Assembly: GCF_000504165.1 (NCBI RefSeq)
Contig: NZ_AYSE01000007.1
Location: forward strand, 124,001-188,000
Direction: 5' to 3'
Length of the DNA stretch: 64,000 bases
DNA from: Bacillus sp. FJAT-14578
GTDB lineage: Bacteria > Bacillota > Bacilli > Bacillales > Bacillaceae_H
The position numbers and the translations under genes were made by a program. Under the pieces are notes generated by a model, which ran no database searches, had not been told where the DNA came from, and saw only the letters and a program-made list of their open reading frames with translations. How positions within the stretch are numbered: the stretch's first letter is position 1; the number at the start of each line of letters is the position of its first letter. This document shows positions 24,297-33,913 of this stretch, piece by piece.

Positions 24297-25484
24297 TTAT
24301 GGCTGTGCAGCTTCCGCTGCTTTATAAGAATCTCTGTCGGCCTTTCGGTATCCTTGCAGAAGCAAGAAAGCGATCAAAGACAGCATGCTGCCGATGAGAA
24401 AGGGAAGAGAGCTGTTTAGGCTGAAAGCGAGTGCTCCAAGTACAGGGCCGAAAATGCGGCCGAGGCTGTCCATGGAAGAGCTGATGCCGGAAGCTGCCCC
24501 GTATCCGACTTTGGTTTTCATCGTAATGAGCGACAGCACGCACGGACGAATCAAGGCGTTTCCTGCCGTTAAGACGGACAAGAAGATGGTGGCATTCACC
24601 ACGTTGGATGAAAATAACAGTAAAATGAAGCCGATGACGGACGTAAAGACGCCTACGGCGATGAGCGTTTTTTCGTTTCCTTTCTTAAAACGCTGCAGAA
24701 CGCCTCCTTGAATGATGGCTTGCGTTAAGCCGCTTGCCATAAACATCCATCCGATGGTTGCCGGGGTGGCGTTGATTCTTTCTATTTGGAAAAATTGAAA
24801 GGTTGCTTCCATGCCTGCCAATGTAAACGTGCCGAGAAAAGCGAGCATATATAAATACTTGACGGAGCCTTGGAAATCGGTTTTGAATAATTGCCATTGA
24901 TTTTGCTTTTCCGATGGCTGCTGCCGTTTTTCCGCAGAGAGGGACTCCGGTAAAACAAGGAATGCGAACAAGGTCATGATCATCGCTAAAATTCCCGATA
25001 CGATAAACGGGAAGAATAAGTTGACCGTTGATAATAAGCCGCCGAGGGCAGGACCGAAAATAAACCCGAGACCAATCGTCATCCCAAGCAATCCCATGGC
25101 TTTTGTTCGATTGTCTTCCGTTGTGATGTCCGATGCATAAGCGAATGCACAAGGGATGACAGCTCCAGAGAACAAACCGCCCAGGATGCGTGATGCATAC
25201 ATGAGAATAAGCGAATTTTCCGCAGAAGCGAAAACAAAGAAGCTGGCGCTAAACCCGATGAGCCCTATAAGAAGCACGGGGCGGCGTCCTTTTCGGTCTG
25301 ATAGATTTCCCCAAAGAGGGGCCGTAATGAATGACCCAATGGAATAAACAGCCATTAAAAAGCCCAGGTTGACACTGCTGGCATCGGTGGCGCGGATGAC
25401 TTCCGGAACAATCGGGATGATGATTCCAAAGCCGACAAATACCATAAATAAAATGAACATTAATGTAAAGATTTGTTTCTTCAT
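24297..25484 (-). CDS. MFS multidrug transporter, DHA1 family
   Basis: 395-aa transporter with about 12 membrane helices, probably a proton-driven multidrug efflux pump. Motif A is clear (GNLSDRKGRRPVLLIG), and helix 5 carries the antiporter motif C (LLGMTIGLGFIFGPALGGLL). Similar in layout to Bmr/NorA-type and tetracycline-efflux-type pumps. ATG 25484 follows AAGGTGACAT on the minus strand. No adjacent regulator is seen; the gene is separated from the purine permease by hairpins. Confidence 0.87.
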   Translation of the reverse strand: MKKQIFTLMFILFMVFVGFGIIIPIVPEVIRATDASSVNLGFLMAVYSIGSFITAPLWGNLSDRKGRRPVLLIGLIGFSASFFVFASAENSLILMYASRILGGLFSGAVIPCAFAYASDITTEDNRTKAMGLLGMTIGLGFIFGPALGGLLSTVNLFFPFIVSGILAMIMTLFAFLVLPESLSAEKRQQPSEKQNQWQLFKTDFQGSVKYLYMLAFLGTFTLAGMEATFQFFQIERINATPATIGWMFMASGLTQAIIQGGVLQRFKKGNEKTLIAVGVFTSVIGFILLLFSSNVVNATIFLSVLTAGNALIRPCVLSLITMKTKVGYGAASGISSSMDSLGRIFGPVLGALAFSLNSSLPFLIGSMLSLIAFLLLQGYRKADRDSYKAAEAAQP

Positions 25485-25626
25485 ATGTCACCTTCTACCT
25501 TTACTACAGTATTCCTTTTAAGAACAGGATTTTCTATTTTTCATATGTACAAGTATATCAAATCATATTCGTTTAAGCAGGTATTCCTTTTAATGATGGA
25601 GAGATTTCGTCGCAAAATCTTTCCAT

Positions 25627-25674
25627 CACTAAAAAACGTGCTCTCCTTGTCTAAGGAGAGCACGTTTTTTAGTG
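25627..25674. terminator. 22-bp palindromic terminator overlapping the end of pbuG
   Basis: Arms 25627-25648 and 25653-25674 are exact complements (core ACGTGCTCTCCTT). The right arm contains the last codon and stop of pbuG. A second stem (GATGGAGAGATTT / AAATCTTTCCATC) lies just beyond at about 25597-25628. Confidence 0.75.
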
Positions 25675-26970
25675 TGGTAAAAAGGCTAACTGGTATAAGA
25701 ACAATACGGCAAACAGATATAAAAGAGGGTCGACTTCTTTTGCTTTGCCTTTTACGACTTTCATTAATGGATAAGCGATGAAGCCTAACGCAATACCTGT
25801 TGCAATACTTGATGTCAGCGGCATGCTTAAGATGACTAGAAATGCGGGAAACGCTTCATCCAGCTCTGACCAGTCAATCTCCGAAACGGCACCCATCATT
25901 AGGCTCCCGACAATAATAAGCGCTGGAGCCGTAATGGCAGAAATGCCGGATACCGCTCCGACCAATGGACCGAAGAAAGCGGCAATGACGAATAGGATAG
26001 CGACTGTCAGCCCCGTTAATCCTGTACGACCGCCTGCAGCTACACCGGCAGAAGATTCAATATAAGCAGATGTAGGACTTGTCCCGAACATTGCTCCGAT
26101 GGACGTACCGAATGAATCAGCCAGTAATGCCTGACGGACACGCGGCATCGTTTTTCCCTTCATTAATCCAGCCTGTTGGGCCACTCCAATCATGGTTCCG
26201 GTTGTATCAAAAATGGTGACTAATAAGAAAGAAAAAACAACGGCATATAAGCTGTGCTGAATCACATCGCCAAAAGCTGCAATCGGGTTGGCAATCAGTA
26301 ACCCTTCAGGAAGATGAGGCATAGCCACAAACCCTTCTTTAAACGAAAGTGCTCCAGTGAAGTAAGCGATAATCCCTGTCACAATCATTCCGAAGAACAA
26401 TGCTCCGTTTACGCCGAGCACCATTAAGACGAGCGTGACGGCAAGGCCGATCAAGGCTAGCACCACAGAAGGAGAGTGAAGGTCACCCAATGCGACCAAG
26501 TTTTTCGGATGATCCGTGATGATGCCTGTTAAGCGAAGGCCGATGAAAGCGATAAACAGCCCGATTCCGGCTGTGATTCCGTGCTTTAAGTTGCCCGGAA
26601 TCGCTTCAATCAATTTTTCACGAAATGGTGTTAGCGATAAGATCACAAAAATTAAACCGGCTATAAATACGGCAGCAAAGGCCGTGCGGTAATCAATACC
26701 GCCATGGGAGCCGACTACCGAATAGGCGAAGTAAGCGTTCATGCCCATTCCAGGGGCAATGGCAATCGGATAATTGGCTCCAAGCGCCATCCATAACGTT
26801 CCGACGATGGACGCGATAATCGTTGCCGTAAACACTTGCTCGAACGGTACGCCTGCATCGGATAAGATGATTGGATTGACGATAACAATGTATACCATCG
26901 TTAAAAACGTTGTGATTCCGGCCAATATTTCAGTTTTTACATTCGTGTTGTACTCTTTAAGTTTAAACAT
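25669..26970 (-). CDS. pbuG: Guanine/hypoxanthine permease, AzgA-type NCS2 transporter
   Basis: 433-aa membrane permease for purine bases (hypoxanthine, guanine, possibly adenine). Typical AzgA/PbuG features: ITTFLTMVYIVIVNPIILS, NYPIAIAPGMGMNAYFAY, GTSPTSAYIESSAGVAAGGR and about 13-14 helices. The length matches B. subtilis PbuG. The upstream region has a sigma-A promoter (27010-27038) and a candidate PurR box (27095-27107), but I see no purine riboswitch, unlike B. subtilis pbuG. The stop codon is inside a 22-bp palindrome. Confidence 0.88.
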   Translation of the reverse strand: MFKLKEYNTNVKTEILAGITTFLTMVYIVIVNPIILSDAGVPFEQVFTATIIASIVGTLWMALGANYPIAIAPGMGMNAYFAYSVVGSHGGIDYRTAFAAVFIAGLIFVILSLTPFREKLIEAIPGNLKHGITAGIGLFIAFIGLRLTGIITDHPKNLVALGDLHSPSVVLALIGLAVTLVLMVLGVNGALFFGMIVTGIIAYFTGALSFKEGFVAMPHLPEGLLIANPIAAFGDVIQHSLYAVVFSFLLVTIFDTTGTMIGVAQQAGLMKGKTMPRVRQALLADSFGTSIGAMFGTSPTSAYIESSAGVAAGGRTGLTGLTVAILFVIAAFFGPLVGAVSGISAITAPALIIVGSLMMGAVSEIDWSELDEAFPAFLVILSMPLTSSIATGIALGFIAYPLMKVVKGKAKEVDPLLYLFAVLFLYQLAFLPH

Positions 26971-27009
26971 AATTCCCTCCGAATAACGAACATTTCAAAA
27001 GCCTTTACT

Positions 27010-27038
27010 ATAATATTTGGATTTTCGAGGAATTGCAA
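27010..27038 (-). promoter_or_regulatory. Sigma-A promoter of pbuG
   Basis: On the minus strand TTGCAA (27038-27033), 17-nt spacer, TATTAT (27015-27010). Confidence 0.6.
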
Positions 27039-27094
27039 GAAGAATCTTCACTTTTTATCAGAAAATATAAGCAAATTTAAAAAAACTTTTAAAA

Positions 27095-27107
27095 AACGTT
27101 CGGTTTT
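27095..27107 (-). promoter_or_regulatory. Candidate PurR box upstream of pbuG
   Basis: Minus strand AAAACCGAACGTT matches the B. subtilis PurBox pattern AWWWCCGAACWWT except for one base. It lies about 60 bp upstream of the -35. A clear inverted second box is not obvious, only a degenerate AAGTTTTTTTAAAT. Confidence 0.4.
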
Positions 27108-27222
27108 TGAATGGTTTTTAAAAGTTTTCAAAAGAAAATAATCGTCTTTAAAAGCAATGCTATTCTTTTTATTAGTATCTCTTACTTATCCTCTCCTATT
27201 AGGATATTTTCGCTAAAGAAAG

Positions 27223-27266
27223 ATTTTTTCTGAGGCCTCCCCATTTGGGGAGGCCTCAGAAAAAAT
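27223..27266. terminator. Stable palindrome between pbuG and racA
   Basis: ATTTTTTCTGAGGCCTCCCC (27223-27242) and its exact complement (27247-27266) around ATTT. Tracts of A and T on both sides would allow termination in either direction, although both neighbouring genes are divergent from here. Confidence 0.6.
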
Positions 27267-27358
27267 GTTGAATGAAGACTAGTTTTGTCGTGTGTGAAGG
27301 AGTCTGCCCTTTTTTCTAGAAGTGTGACAATATAGAATTCGAGGATGGAGTGAGAAAA

Positions 27359-27859
27359 ATGATGAAAACAAGCGATGTAGCGAAAGAGCTTGGTATCAAT
27401 CCGAAAACGGTATTAAAATGGGTTAAACAGCACGACATTCCTTGTGAAAAGAATGAACTTGGCCATTTTGAATTTACGGATCAACATCTCGAGCAGCTGA
27501 AGCAAGTGCAATCAAACTCACCATCACAGCGTGTAGCGCCAACAACGTCCAAACGAGAGGGGATTGTTTCTCTTTCTATAGAAGAAACAGAAAAATGGCA
27601 GGAGATGCAAAAGCAAATCGATCAGCTGTTAATGCGTCTGATGGAAAATGAGCGGCGAATCGAAGAAAAAGCGGGAGAAGTCGTCACGTTTCAAATATTA
27701 GAGCACCGTTCAGAGATTGATGACCTTCAAAAGAAAGTTGAAAAACTGGAAGCGCGCATTCAAGAACTGGAAGAGAAAAAGCAACTCGAATCTTCATTAT
27801 CCAATCTTCAAGAAAAACGTACTCCGAAATGGAAAGCCTTCCTCACGAATCTCCTCTAA
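27359..27859 (+). CDS. racA: Chromosome-anchoring protein RacA
   Basis: 166-aa DNA-binding protein that tethers the chromosome origin region to the cell pole early in sporulation. An N-terminal MerR-like helix-turn-helix (MKTSDVAKELGINPKTVLKW, then ELGHFEFTDQHLEQLK) is followed by a coiled coil (about 75-150, Glu/Lys/Leu-rich) and a C-terminal basic-hydrophobic segment (KWKAFLTNLL) expected to contact DivIVA. This order and length match RacA. ATG 27359 has GGAG 8 nt upstream (GTG 27350 overlaps it; ATG 27362 is an alternative). Its stop lies in a 26-bp palindromic terminator. Confidence 0.82.
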   Translation: MMKTSDVAKELGINPKTVLKWVKQHDIPCEKNELGHFEFTDQHLEQLKQVQSNSPSQRVAPTTSKREGIVSLSIEETEKWQEMQKQIDQLLMRLMENERRIEEKAGEVVTFQILEHRSEIDDLQKKVEKLEARIQELEEKKQLESSLSNLQEKRTPKWKAFLTNLL

Positions 27860-27883
27860 AAAACGCCTGATCAGGCGTTTTTT
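27858..27883 (+). terminator. Loop-less palindromic terminator of racA
   Basis: AAAAAACGCCTGA followed immediately by its complement TCAGGCGTTTTTT. It overlaps the stop codon. Confidence 0.8.
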
Positions 27884-27948
27884 CATTGTTTTTTAAGCTA
27901 TAATGCGGATTTTTCCCTTGCTGCTGCATTCATTAGAATGGCTAGTAA

Positions 27949-27996
27949 AAAAGAGCGCTGAATACTCTCAATCGATGAGTATTCAGCGCCTCTTTT
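27949..27996. terminator. Hairpin between racA and hemAT
   Basis: AAAAGAGCGCTGAATACTC pairs with GAGTATTCAGCGCCTCTTTT (one bulged base), loop TCAATCGAT, then TATTATA. Confidence 0.6.
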
Positions 27997-28146
27997 ATTA
28001 TATGCTCTAAAAGCTCCATTCGTTTGCAAAGTATTGAATTCATATGTAGTACAAATGTCATTGTTGCATCTAGTCAAAAGTGGAAAAGGTGATATGATAG
28101 AAAGTAGGCTAATATTTCGCATTTTTATAAATTTGGGGTGAACATA

Positions 28147-29442
28147 ATGGTTTTTTTCAGAAAGAAGGAGAAAGACACGACGGAAGAATGGCAGCAGCAT
28201 GTGGAGGGCATGCATGTTCGGATACAACTGTCGAGTGAAGAAGCGAAGAGACAGCTAAAGATGATTTCGCTGACAGAACAGGATTTGAAAGTGACGGCGG
28301 CTTTGAAGTCTTTTGTCCAGCAAGATCTTGACGCAGTCGCCCGCCGTTTTTATGAGGGATTGAAGAGCGAGCCGTCCTTGTTCGAAATTATTGAAAAGCA
28401 CAGCAGCATCGATCGCCTGCAAAAGACGCTTCGTATACATATTGAAGAAATGTTCAATGGAGTCATTGATGACGAGTATTTAATGAAAAGAAAGCGGATT
28501 GCTCAAATGCATGTGAAAATCGGGCTTAAACCGAAATGGTATGTACTGGCGTTCCAAAATTTATTTTATTCGATTGTCCAAATCATCGGCCAGCACTCTC
28601 TTAGCAAAGAAGATACGGTTCAGGTAATCAGTTCTATGTCAAAAGTCATGAATTTTGAAGAGCAGGTGGTATTGGACGAATACCGCCATTTATATGAAAG
28701 CATCCATGATGAGGCGGAAGACAAATACCGAAAACTGCTTGAACAAATTAGCGAAAGCGCTTATCAGTTGGCGGTGGTTTCCGAGCAAACGAATCAATTC
28801 ATGGAAGAAATCAATGCTCAAGCCCAAGAAGTCGTCTCGTTTGCCACAAGCCGTACGGAAGTGGCCAGCGCGGTGGAAGAAGAAGCCGAAACGGGCAAAA
28901 ATGATCTGGATGAGCAGCAGGGATTAATGAATCATATTCAGCAAAGTATGCAAGATATTTCGGCTAAAATGAAAATGCTCGATCAAACGTCCAATGAAAT
29001 TTATAAAATTTCCGCTATCGTCACATCAATTGCCGATCAAACGAATTTACTTGCCTTAAATGCGGCCATCGAGTCTGCGCGTGCAGGAGAGCACGGACGG
29101 GGATTTGCGGTTGTGGCGGATGAAGTAAGAAAGTTGGCTGAAGAAACGAAAACATCCGTATCGGGTGTTAGTACACTCATTCAAGAAATTCATCAGCAAA
29201 TCGACCATATTTCGGAGTCCGTCTTGCAAGTGACGGATTTAACCGTGAAGGGAAGCTCCCAGATGGAGCAAATGAGTTCGTTCTTCAGCAGTGTAATTGA
29301 GCTCGTCAAAGAAAACAAACAGCAGACCTATAAGACAAAGCAAGAACTCGATTCCATTTCCCGCGTGATTGACGAGGCGACCCGAACCATCCATACGGTC
29401 GCCCAAACAGCGGACGAATTGAGAATGCTCTCGCAATCATAA
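28147..29442 (+). CDS. hemAT: Heme-based aerotactic transducer HemAT
   Basis: Soluble oxygen sensor for aerotaxis, 431 aa. The N-terminal globin domain (about 35-185) contains [19 protein letters not shown], with proximal heme ligand His122 (His123 in B. subtilis). The C-terminal signalling domain (about 200-430) carries the chemoreceptor tip [20 protein letters not shown]. There are no membrane helices, as expected. ATG 28147 follows GGGGTG with 6-nt spacing; GTG 28138 overlaps that site. GGTGATAT at 28088 resembles a sigma-D -10 but lacks a good -35. Would signal to CheA/CheW encoded elsewhere. Confidence 0.93.
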   Translation: MVFFRKKEKDTTEEWQQHVEGMHVRIQLSSEEAKRQLKMISLTEQDLKVTAALKSFVQQDLDAVARRFYEGLKSEPSLFEIIEKHSSIDRLQKTLRIHIEEMFNGVIDDEYLMKRKRIAQMHVKIGLKPKWYVLAFQNLFYSIVQIIGQHSLSKEDTVQVISSMSKVMNFEEQVVLDEYRHLYESIHDEAEDKYRKLLEQISESAYQLAVVSEQTNQFMEEINAQAQEVVSFATSRTEVASAVEEEAETGKNDLDEQQGLMNHIQQSMQDISAKMKMLDQTSNEIYKISAIVTSIADQTNLLALNAAIESARAGEHGRGFAVVADEVRKLAEETKTSVSGVSTLIQEIHQQIDHISESVLQVTDLTVKGSSQMEQMSSFFSSVIELVKENKQQTYKTKQELDSISRVIDEATRTIHTVAQTADELRMLSQS

Positions 29443-29446
29443 GTAT

Positions 29447-29652
29447 GTAGATCGATTTAGAAAATTGGACATGGCCAAAGAACGGCCATGTCCAATTTTC
29501 TAGACCTAAGCGGCTGTCACCCCCCTTGCGGGGGTGGCGCCATCCGTATAGGTAAACCTTTGAGGGCGGATTCGAGTTGTCTGGATAACCGATTGTGAAT
29601 ACTTCGTAATGGAATGAAGAGGTGCCGAGTTATTAAGTGGAATGTCTATAGA
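29447..29652 (+). repeat. Dispersed repeat family C, full copy
   Basis: TAGATCGATTTAGAAAATT, then a long hairpin (GAAAATTGGACATGGCC and its complement, loop AAAGAAC), a second hairpin (CACCCCCCTTGCGGGGGTG), TAAACCTTTG, CGAGTTGTCTGG and the end block AGTTATTAAGTGGAATGT. It combines parts seen separately at 10953 and 20475. Confidence 0.7.
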
Positions 29653-29731
29653 TGAATCAGAAGGTAAGAAGCCGCCGGAGCTTGAAGCGCATGGATGTGC
29701 AAATGAAGCCGTGGTGATTGACATCGCGTTC

Positions 29732-29952
29732 TTAGTCGGCCTTCGTTAATGGGGTCGCCTTAGCTTTTCTTATTGTCCAGCTGCGGCTCCTAGCTCGTTG
29801 TGGAAAAGAAGATTGTCCTCATAAGGCAAAAAACGCCTTCTGGGTCAATCCCTATTTCCTTGGACCCACAGGATGTGGGTCATGCCGACGTTGCCACAGG
29901 ACGTGGCGATTTTAGTCGGCCTTCTTTAATCGAGTCGCCTTAGCTTTTCTTA
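29732..29952 (+). repeat. Dispersed repeat family E unit between 41-bp direct repeats
   Basis: Near-identical blocks 29732-29772 and 29912-29952 (TTAGTCGGCCTTC.TTAAT..., ending GTCGCCTTAGCTTTTCTTAT) enclose a unit starting TTGTCCAGCTGCGGCTCCTA and containing AAGGCAAAAAACGCCTT and TTTCCTTGGACCCACAGGA. The unit recurs inverted at 37727-37920 and partly at 54727-54880. No gene is seen in 29443-30025. Confidence 0.7.
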
Positions 29953-30025
29953 TAATGCAGATTGTTTGGTAGAACGGTTGAACACACGTATAATAAGGAC
30001 AAGTGCTAGTAGAGGAGGTTTTTCA

Positions 30026-30994
30026 ATGGGAGAAAATGAAAAGCAATATGAGTTGGCGACCTTTGCCGGCGGGTGCTTTTGGTGTATGGTGAAGCCGTTT
30101 GATGAACAGCCGGGTATTATAAAGGTCGTTTCCGGTTATACCGGAGGCCATACGGAAAATCCGACGTATGAAGAAGTTTGTTCCGATACGACGGGTCATT
30201 ATGAAGCCGTGCAAATTACATTTGATCCGTCCGTTTTTCCATATGAACGTTTAGTGGAGCTGTATTGGCAGCAAATTGATCCGATCGATGAAGGAGGCCA
30301 ATTTGCCGATCGCGGGGATTCTTATCGTACCGCCATTTTTTATCATACGGAAGAGCAAAAGCAGGTCGCCGAGCAGTCGAAGCGGAAGCTGGATGAGAGC
30401 GGACGTTTTTCCAAACCAATCGTTACGCCAATTTTACCGGCGGAACCGTTTTATGAAGCGGAAGACTATCACCAGCATTATTATAAAAAGAACCCGATTC
30501 GTTATCAGCTGTATCGTACAGGTTCAGGTCGCGAAAAGTTTTTAAAAGACCATTGGCCGAAGGCAGATAAACAAAAGCTCAAAGAAAAGCTTACTCCTAT
30601 GCAATATGAGGTAACGCAAAATAACGGAACGGAGCCGCCGTTTCGCAATGAGTTTTGGAACCATAAAGAAGAGGGCATTTATGTGGATATCGTATCAGGC
30701 GAGCCCCTATTTAGCTCCTTTGATAAATTCGATTCTAGCTGTGGCTGGCCTTCCTTTACGAAACCTTTAAAAGAAGAGCAGGTTACTGAGCACACAGATG
30801 TCACCCATAACATGATCAGGACGGAAGTGCGCAGCAAGGAAGCCGATTCCCATCTTGGCCATGTTTTTGAAGATGGTCCTCATCCGACTGGTTTACGTTA
30901 CTGCATCAATTCAGCCGCTCTCCGCTTTATTCCGAAGTCCGATCTTGAAAAAGAGGGATACGGTGAGTATAAGCGTTTGTTTGAACCTAAATAG
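30026..30994 (+). CDS. msrAB: Bifunctional peptide methionine sulfoxide reductase MsrA/MsrB
   Basis: 322-aa fusion that repairs oxidised methionine: MsrA reduces the S- and MsrB the R-sulfoxide. The MsrA part (about 1-165) contains the catalytic motif [13 protein letters not shown] and the [10 protein letters not shown] region. The MsrB part (about 185-310) contains [17 protein letters not shown] and the catalytic cysteine in RYCINSAAL. The CxxC zinc pairs of some MsrB proteins are absent, a known subtype. ATG 30026 follows AGAGGAGG; the upstream in-frame extension lies in repeat DNA and is not used. Its stop codon is part of a 23-bp palindrome. Confidence 0.93.
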   Translation: MGENEKQYELATFAGGCFWCMVKPFDEQPGIIKVVSGYTGGHTENPTYEEVCSDTTGHYEAVQITFDPSVFPYERLVELYWQQIDPIDEGGQFADRGDSYRTAIFYHTEEQKQVAEQSKRKLDESGRFSKPIVTPILPAEPFYEAEDYHQHYYKKNPIRYQLYRTGSGREKFLKDHWPKADKQKLKEKLTPMQYEVTQNNGTEPPFRNEFWNHKEEGIYVDIVSGEPLFSSFDKFDSSCGWPSFTKPLKEEQVTEHTDVTHNMIRTEVRSKEADSHLGHVFEDGPHPTGLRYCINSAALRFIPKSDLEKEGYGEYKRLFEPK

Positions 30995-31064
30995 GCAAAA
31001 GGGAATGATTCCCTTTTGCCTATTTAGGTTGTCGAGAATCCTTTAGGATTCTCGACAACCTAAA
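30984..31064. terminator. Two overlapping perfect palindromes after msrAB
   Basis: First: arms 30984-31006 and 31008-31030 (23 bp, 1-nt loop), including the last codons CCT AAA TAG. Second: arms 31023-31042 and 31045-31064 (20 bp, 2-nt loop). They share TTTAGGTT, so the gene-end octamer occurs three times in alternating orientation. Confidence 0.8.
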
Positions 31065-31261
31065 CCGTTTCTTGTAAAAATGATGAAATGGAGAAAAACC
31101 TCTCTAATATCGTCTTTCATCCCTCCTTTTTGGTGGAATGGAAGGCGATTTTTTCTAAGTCATGAGAGTTTGCGTGAAAACCGTGTTAGCCAAAAATGAA
31201 GGAATAAATAAGCAGTATTTCAAAAACAATAGTAAAAAAGACAAACAAAGGAAGATCTATA

Positions 31262-32791
31262 GTGCTCTCAAACCTTTTTAAGAAAAAAAGCAAAGTGAAC
31301 CAATTAAAAGAGCAAAATGATCAAAATGTGGTCGCATCAATGGGCGAGCTCTTGCAGCAGCTAAAAGTGTCTGACGATTTTGTGGATTTTAATACCGGAA
31401 GCGGAAAGGAGCCGTTTTGGGTTGCCTATTTTACGACGTTGACAGACAGCGAGCTCATCCATGATTATATTTTACCGAATCTCGATGACAGCATCCGTTC
31501 GTTGGAAGAATTGAAAAAAAAGATTCCAATCGAACAGCTTATCGTGACGGATAATACGAATGAAGTAAAGCAGCGCTTGATGTCGGGCGGTGTGGTCATT
31601 CGCTTTCACGAGCATGATGAGTGCGTTCTTCTTGCCAGTGCCCCAAACACGAAATTTCGCCAGGTTGGCTCTCCTGAAATCGAATTCAATGTCATTGGGC
31701 CGCAGGAAGCGTTTGTCGAGGCGCTGTCGCTCAACATCAATTTAATTCGAAAGCGCCTGCCGATTGATGACTTAAAGGTGAAAAATATCACAATTGGAAA
31801 AACTTCTAAAACCCAAGTCTCTGTCATGTATGTGCAAGGTGTGGCGAATGATGAAAACTTGCAGACGGTCATGCAGCGCTTGGCGGATATTTACTTTGAT
31901 CAAATTTTGGACAGTTCATATTTGGAACAGATGATTCAGGATAATTCGAGGTCGCTGTTTCCGCAAATCGTGAATACGGAACGACCGGATCGGGTGGCAG
32001 CCGCTTTAGCGGAAGGGAAAATTGCCATTTTATCGGATGGTTCGCCCAATGCTTTAATTGCCCCAAGTACCATTACCGAATTTTTCGGTACGCTTGAGGA
32101 TTATAACTTGAATTGGCTGATTGCGACAGCTTTCCGCTTAATCCGAGGTTTTGCCGTTGCGTTTTCTATTTTCGCAACACCCATTTATGTAGCCGTACTC
32201 ACGTATCACTATGAAATTATTCCGAAAGATTTATTGCAGACGCTGATTTCATCGCGTACGGCCATTCCTTTTCCCCCCATTATCGAAGCCATTATCCTCG
32301 AGTTGTCGATTGAGCTGCTGAGGGAAGCCGGAGCCCGCTTGCCGACGAAAGTAGGTCAGACGCTCGGTATCGTGGGCGGGATTGTAATCGGACAGGCATC
32401 GGTGGAAGCGGGAATCACAAGCAATATTTTGCTCATCATCGTAGCGTTGGCCGCACTGGCCTCCTTTACGACCCCAACGTATAAAATGGGGAATACGATT
32501 CGTTTGCTTCGCTTCCCGTTTTTAATCTTTGCTCAAATTCTGGGGCTCGTTGGGATTATGATCTGTTCGTTGTTTGTACTGTCCCATTTAATGCGCCTTA
32601 CTTCTCTCGGCCGTCCTTATTTAGAGCCGATTTATCCGCCGAGGCTAAAGGATTTGAAAGATTCGATTATCCGTCTCCCATTTACGACTTTTACGAATCG
32701 ACCGGTCTTTTTGCAGACAGAAAGCAAGGAACGGTTTAAGCCTCAACAAAAGAAGCAAAAAGTCATTAACGATTTTACGGAAGATCCGTAA
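31262..32791 (+). CDS. Spore germination receptor subunit A (GerAA family)
   Basis: 509-aa A subunit of a Ger-type nutrient germinant receptor in the spore inner membrane. An N-terminal soluble domain of about 240 aa (LTDSELIHDYILPNLD, PDRVAAALAEGKIAILSDGS) is followed by about 5 membrane helices containing TAIPFPPIIEAIILELSIEL, LREAGARLPTKVGQTLGIVG and VIGQASVEAG, all characteristic of GerAA proteins. The ending is hydrophilic. GTG 31262 follows AAAGGAAG. First gene of an A-B-C operon. I find no convincing sigma-G promoter: GAATA at 31202 and CAATAGTA at 31227 are 20 nt apart, more than the usual 17-18. The germinant is unknown. Confidence 0.93.
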   Translation: MLSNLFKKKSKVNQLKEQNDQNVVASMGELLQQLKVSDDFVDFNTGSGKEPFWVAYFTTLTDSELIHDYILPNLDDSIRSLEELKKKIPIEQLIVTDNTNEVKQRLMSGGVVIRFHEHDECVLLASAPNTKFRQVGSPEIEFNVIGPQEAFVEALSLNINLIRKRLPIDDLKVKNITIGKTSKTQVSVMYVQGVANDENLQTVMQRLADIYFDQILDSSYLEQMIQDNSRSLFPQIVNTERPDRVAAALAEGKIAILSDGSPNALIAPSTITEFFGTLEDYNLNWLIATAFRLIRGFAVAFSIFATPIYVAVLTYHYEIIPKDLLQTLISSRTAIPFPPIIEAIILELSIELLREAGARLPTKVGQTLGIVGGIVIGQASVEAGITSNILLIIVALAALASFTTPTYKMGNTIRLLRFPFLIFAQILGLVGIMICSLFVLSHLMRLTSLGRPYLEPIYPPRLKDLKDSIIRLPFTTFTNRPVFLQTESKERFKPQQKKQKVINDFTEDP

Positions 32792-32818
32792 TGTTTGAAT
32801 CAAGAAGGGGTTTTTTGC

Positions 32819-33913
32819 ATGAGCCAACAAGTGAAAGAAACATACAAAGTCGCTCCTTCTCTTGTCTTTTTCTTGGTAACGAGCGCTCAAGTGGGAGTAG
32901 GCATCCTTGGGTTTGAGCGTATTCTTGCCAAAGTAGCAGGATATGATGGATGGATAGGGGTCATCGCTGGAGGAGCGATGGTCAACATTTCAATCTTCAT
33001 CATGTATAAATTGTTAAAAGAGGGCCGGGGAAACCTTGTATACATTCATCAGACGTTATTTGGCAAATGGATTGGCAATGGCTTGAACATTGTACTGGCC
33101 CTTCATTTTTGGAATTCTGCTTATACGGTTCTCCGGACGTATATCGAAGTGATACAAGTGTGGATGTTCCCAAGCCTTCCCTCTTGGTTTCCTGCTCTTT
33201 TTTTTCTGTTTTTAGCGTATTATATCATTTCGTCCGGTTTTCAGGTCATTACCGGAATCTGTTATTTCGGCGTAATTTTGCCGTTTTGGCTATTTATGAC
33301 GCTAGTGTATCCACTGGAATATGCCCATTTCGATAATTTACTGCCGATGTTTACCCATTCGGTGAAAGAGCTGTGGGAGGCTACGATTTCCATGTCCCTT
33401 AGCTATATCGGGTATGAAACGCTTCTTATTTATTATCCATTTATCCAAAAACCTGAAAAATCCCATAAATATGCCCAGTTTGGCGCGTTGTTCACCACTT
33501 TTTTGTATTTGGTCGTATGCCTCGTTTCCTTTGCATTCTTCAGTGAAAAGCAATTATTGGCAAGTGTTTGGCCGCATTTAACGATGACAAAGGTAGTGGA
33601 ATTTACTTTTTTACAGCGTTTTGAGTACGTTCAAATCTCTTTTTGGCTGCTTGTTGTCATGCCGAATATTGTGCTGTTTTTTTGGGCGGCAAGCCGCATT
33701 GTGCGGGATGTAGCCAAAATCCACCAGCGTTTTCCCCTGATTGGGATGTTGTTGCTTTTTTTCGTTTATGTTTACTATGTCGATGATCGTGCCGAAATAG
33801 ATATAGTCAACACATTTAATGGCAGATTCGGGTTTTATTTTATTTATGTCTATATTCCATTCTTATATGTTGTACAAAAGATCGTGAAAAAGGTGAGGAG
33901 TGGAAATCAATGA
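32819..33913 (+). CDS. Spore germination receptor subunit B (GerAB family)
   Basis: 364-aa APC-superfamily membrane protein with about 10 helices, the likely germinant-binding subunit. Motifs typical of GerAB include VTSAQVGVGILGFERILAK near the N-terminus and ATISMSLSYIGYETLLIYYP. ATG 32819 is chosen because AGAAGGGG is 8 nt upstream. It lies 27 bp after the A subunit and overlaps the C subunit by 4 bp. Confidence 0.92.
   Translation: MSQQVKETYKVAPSLVFFLVTSAQVGVGILGFERILAKVAGYDGWIGVIAGGAMVNISIFIMYKLLKEGRGNLVYIHQTLFGKWIGNGLNIVLALHFWNSAYTVLRTYIEVIQVWMFPSLPSWFPALFFLFLAYYIISSGFQVITGICYFGVILPFWLFMTLVYPLEYAHFDNLLPMFTHSVKELWEATISMSLSYIGYETLLIYYPFIQKPEKSHKYAQFGALFTTFLYLVVCLVSFAFFSEKQLLASVWPHLTMTKVVEFTFLQRFEYVQISFWLLVVMPNIVLFFWAASRIVRDVAKIHQRFPLIGMLLLFFVYVYYVDDRAEIDIVNTFNGRFGFYFIYVYIPFLYVVQKIVKKVRSGNQ

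Noticed and set aside
26971..27300. Purine riboswitch expected upstream of pbuG
   Set aside because: The conserved purine aptamer core could not be found on the minus strand; only a promoter and a PurR-like box are visible.
31080..31261. Sigma-G promoter for the germination operon
   Set aside because: GAATA and CAATAGTA are 20 nt apart and the -10 is poor; not strong enough to annotate.
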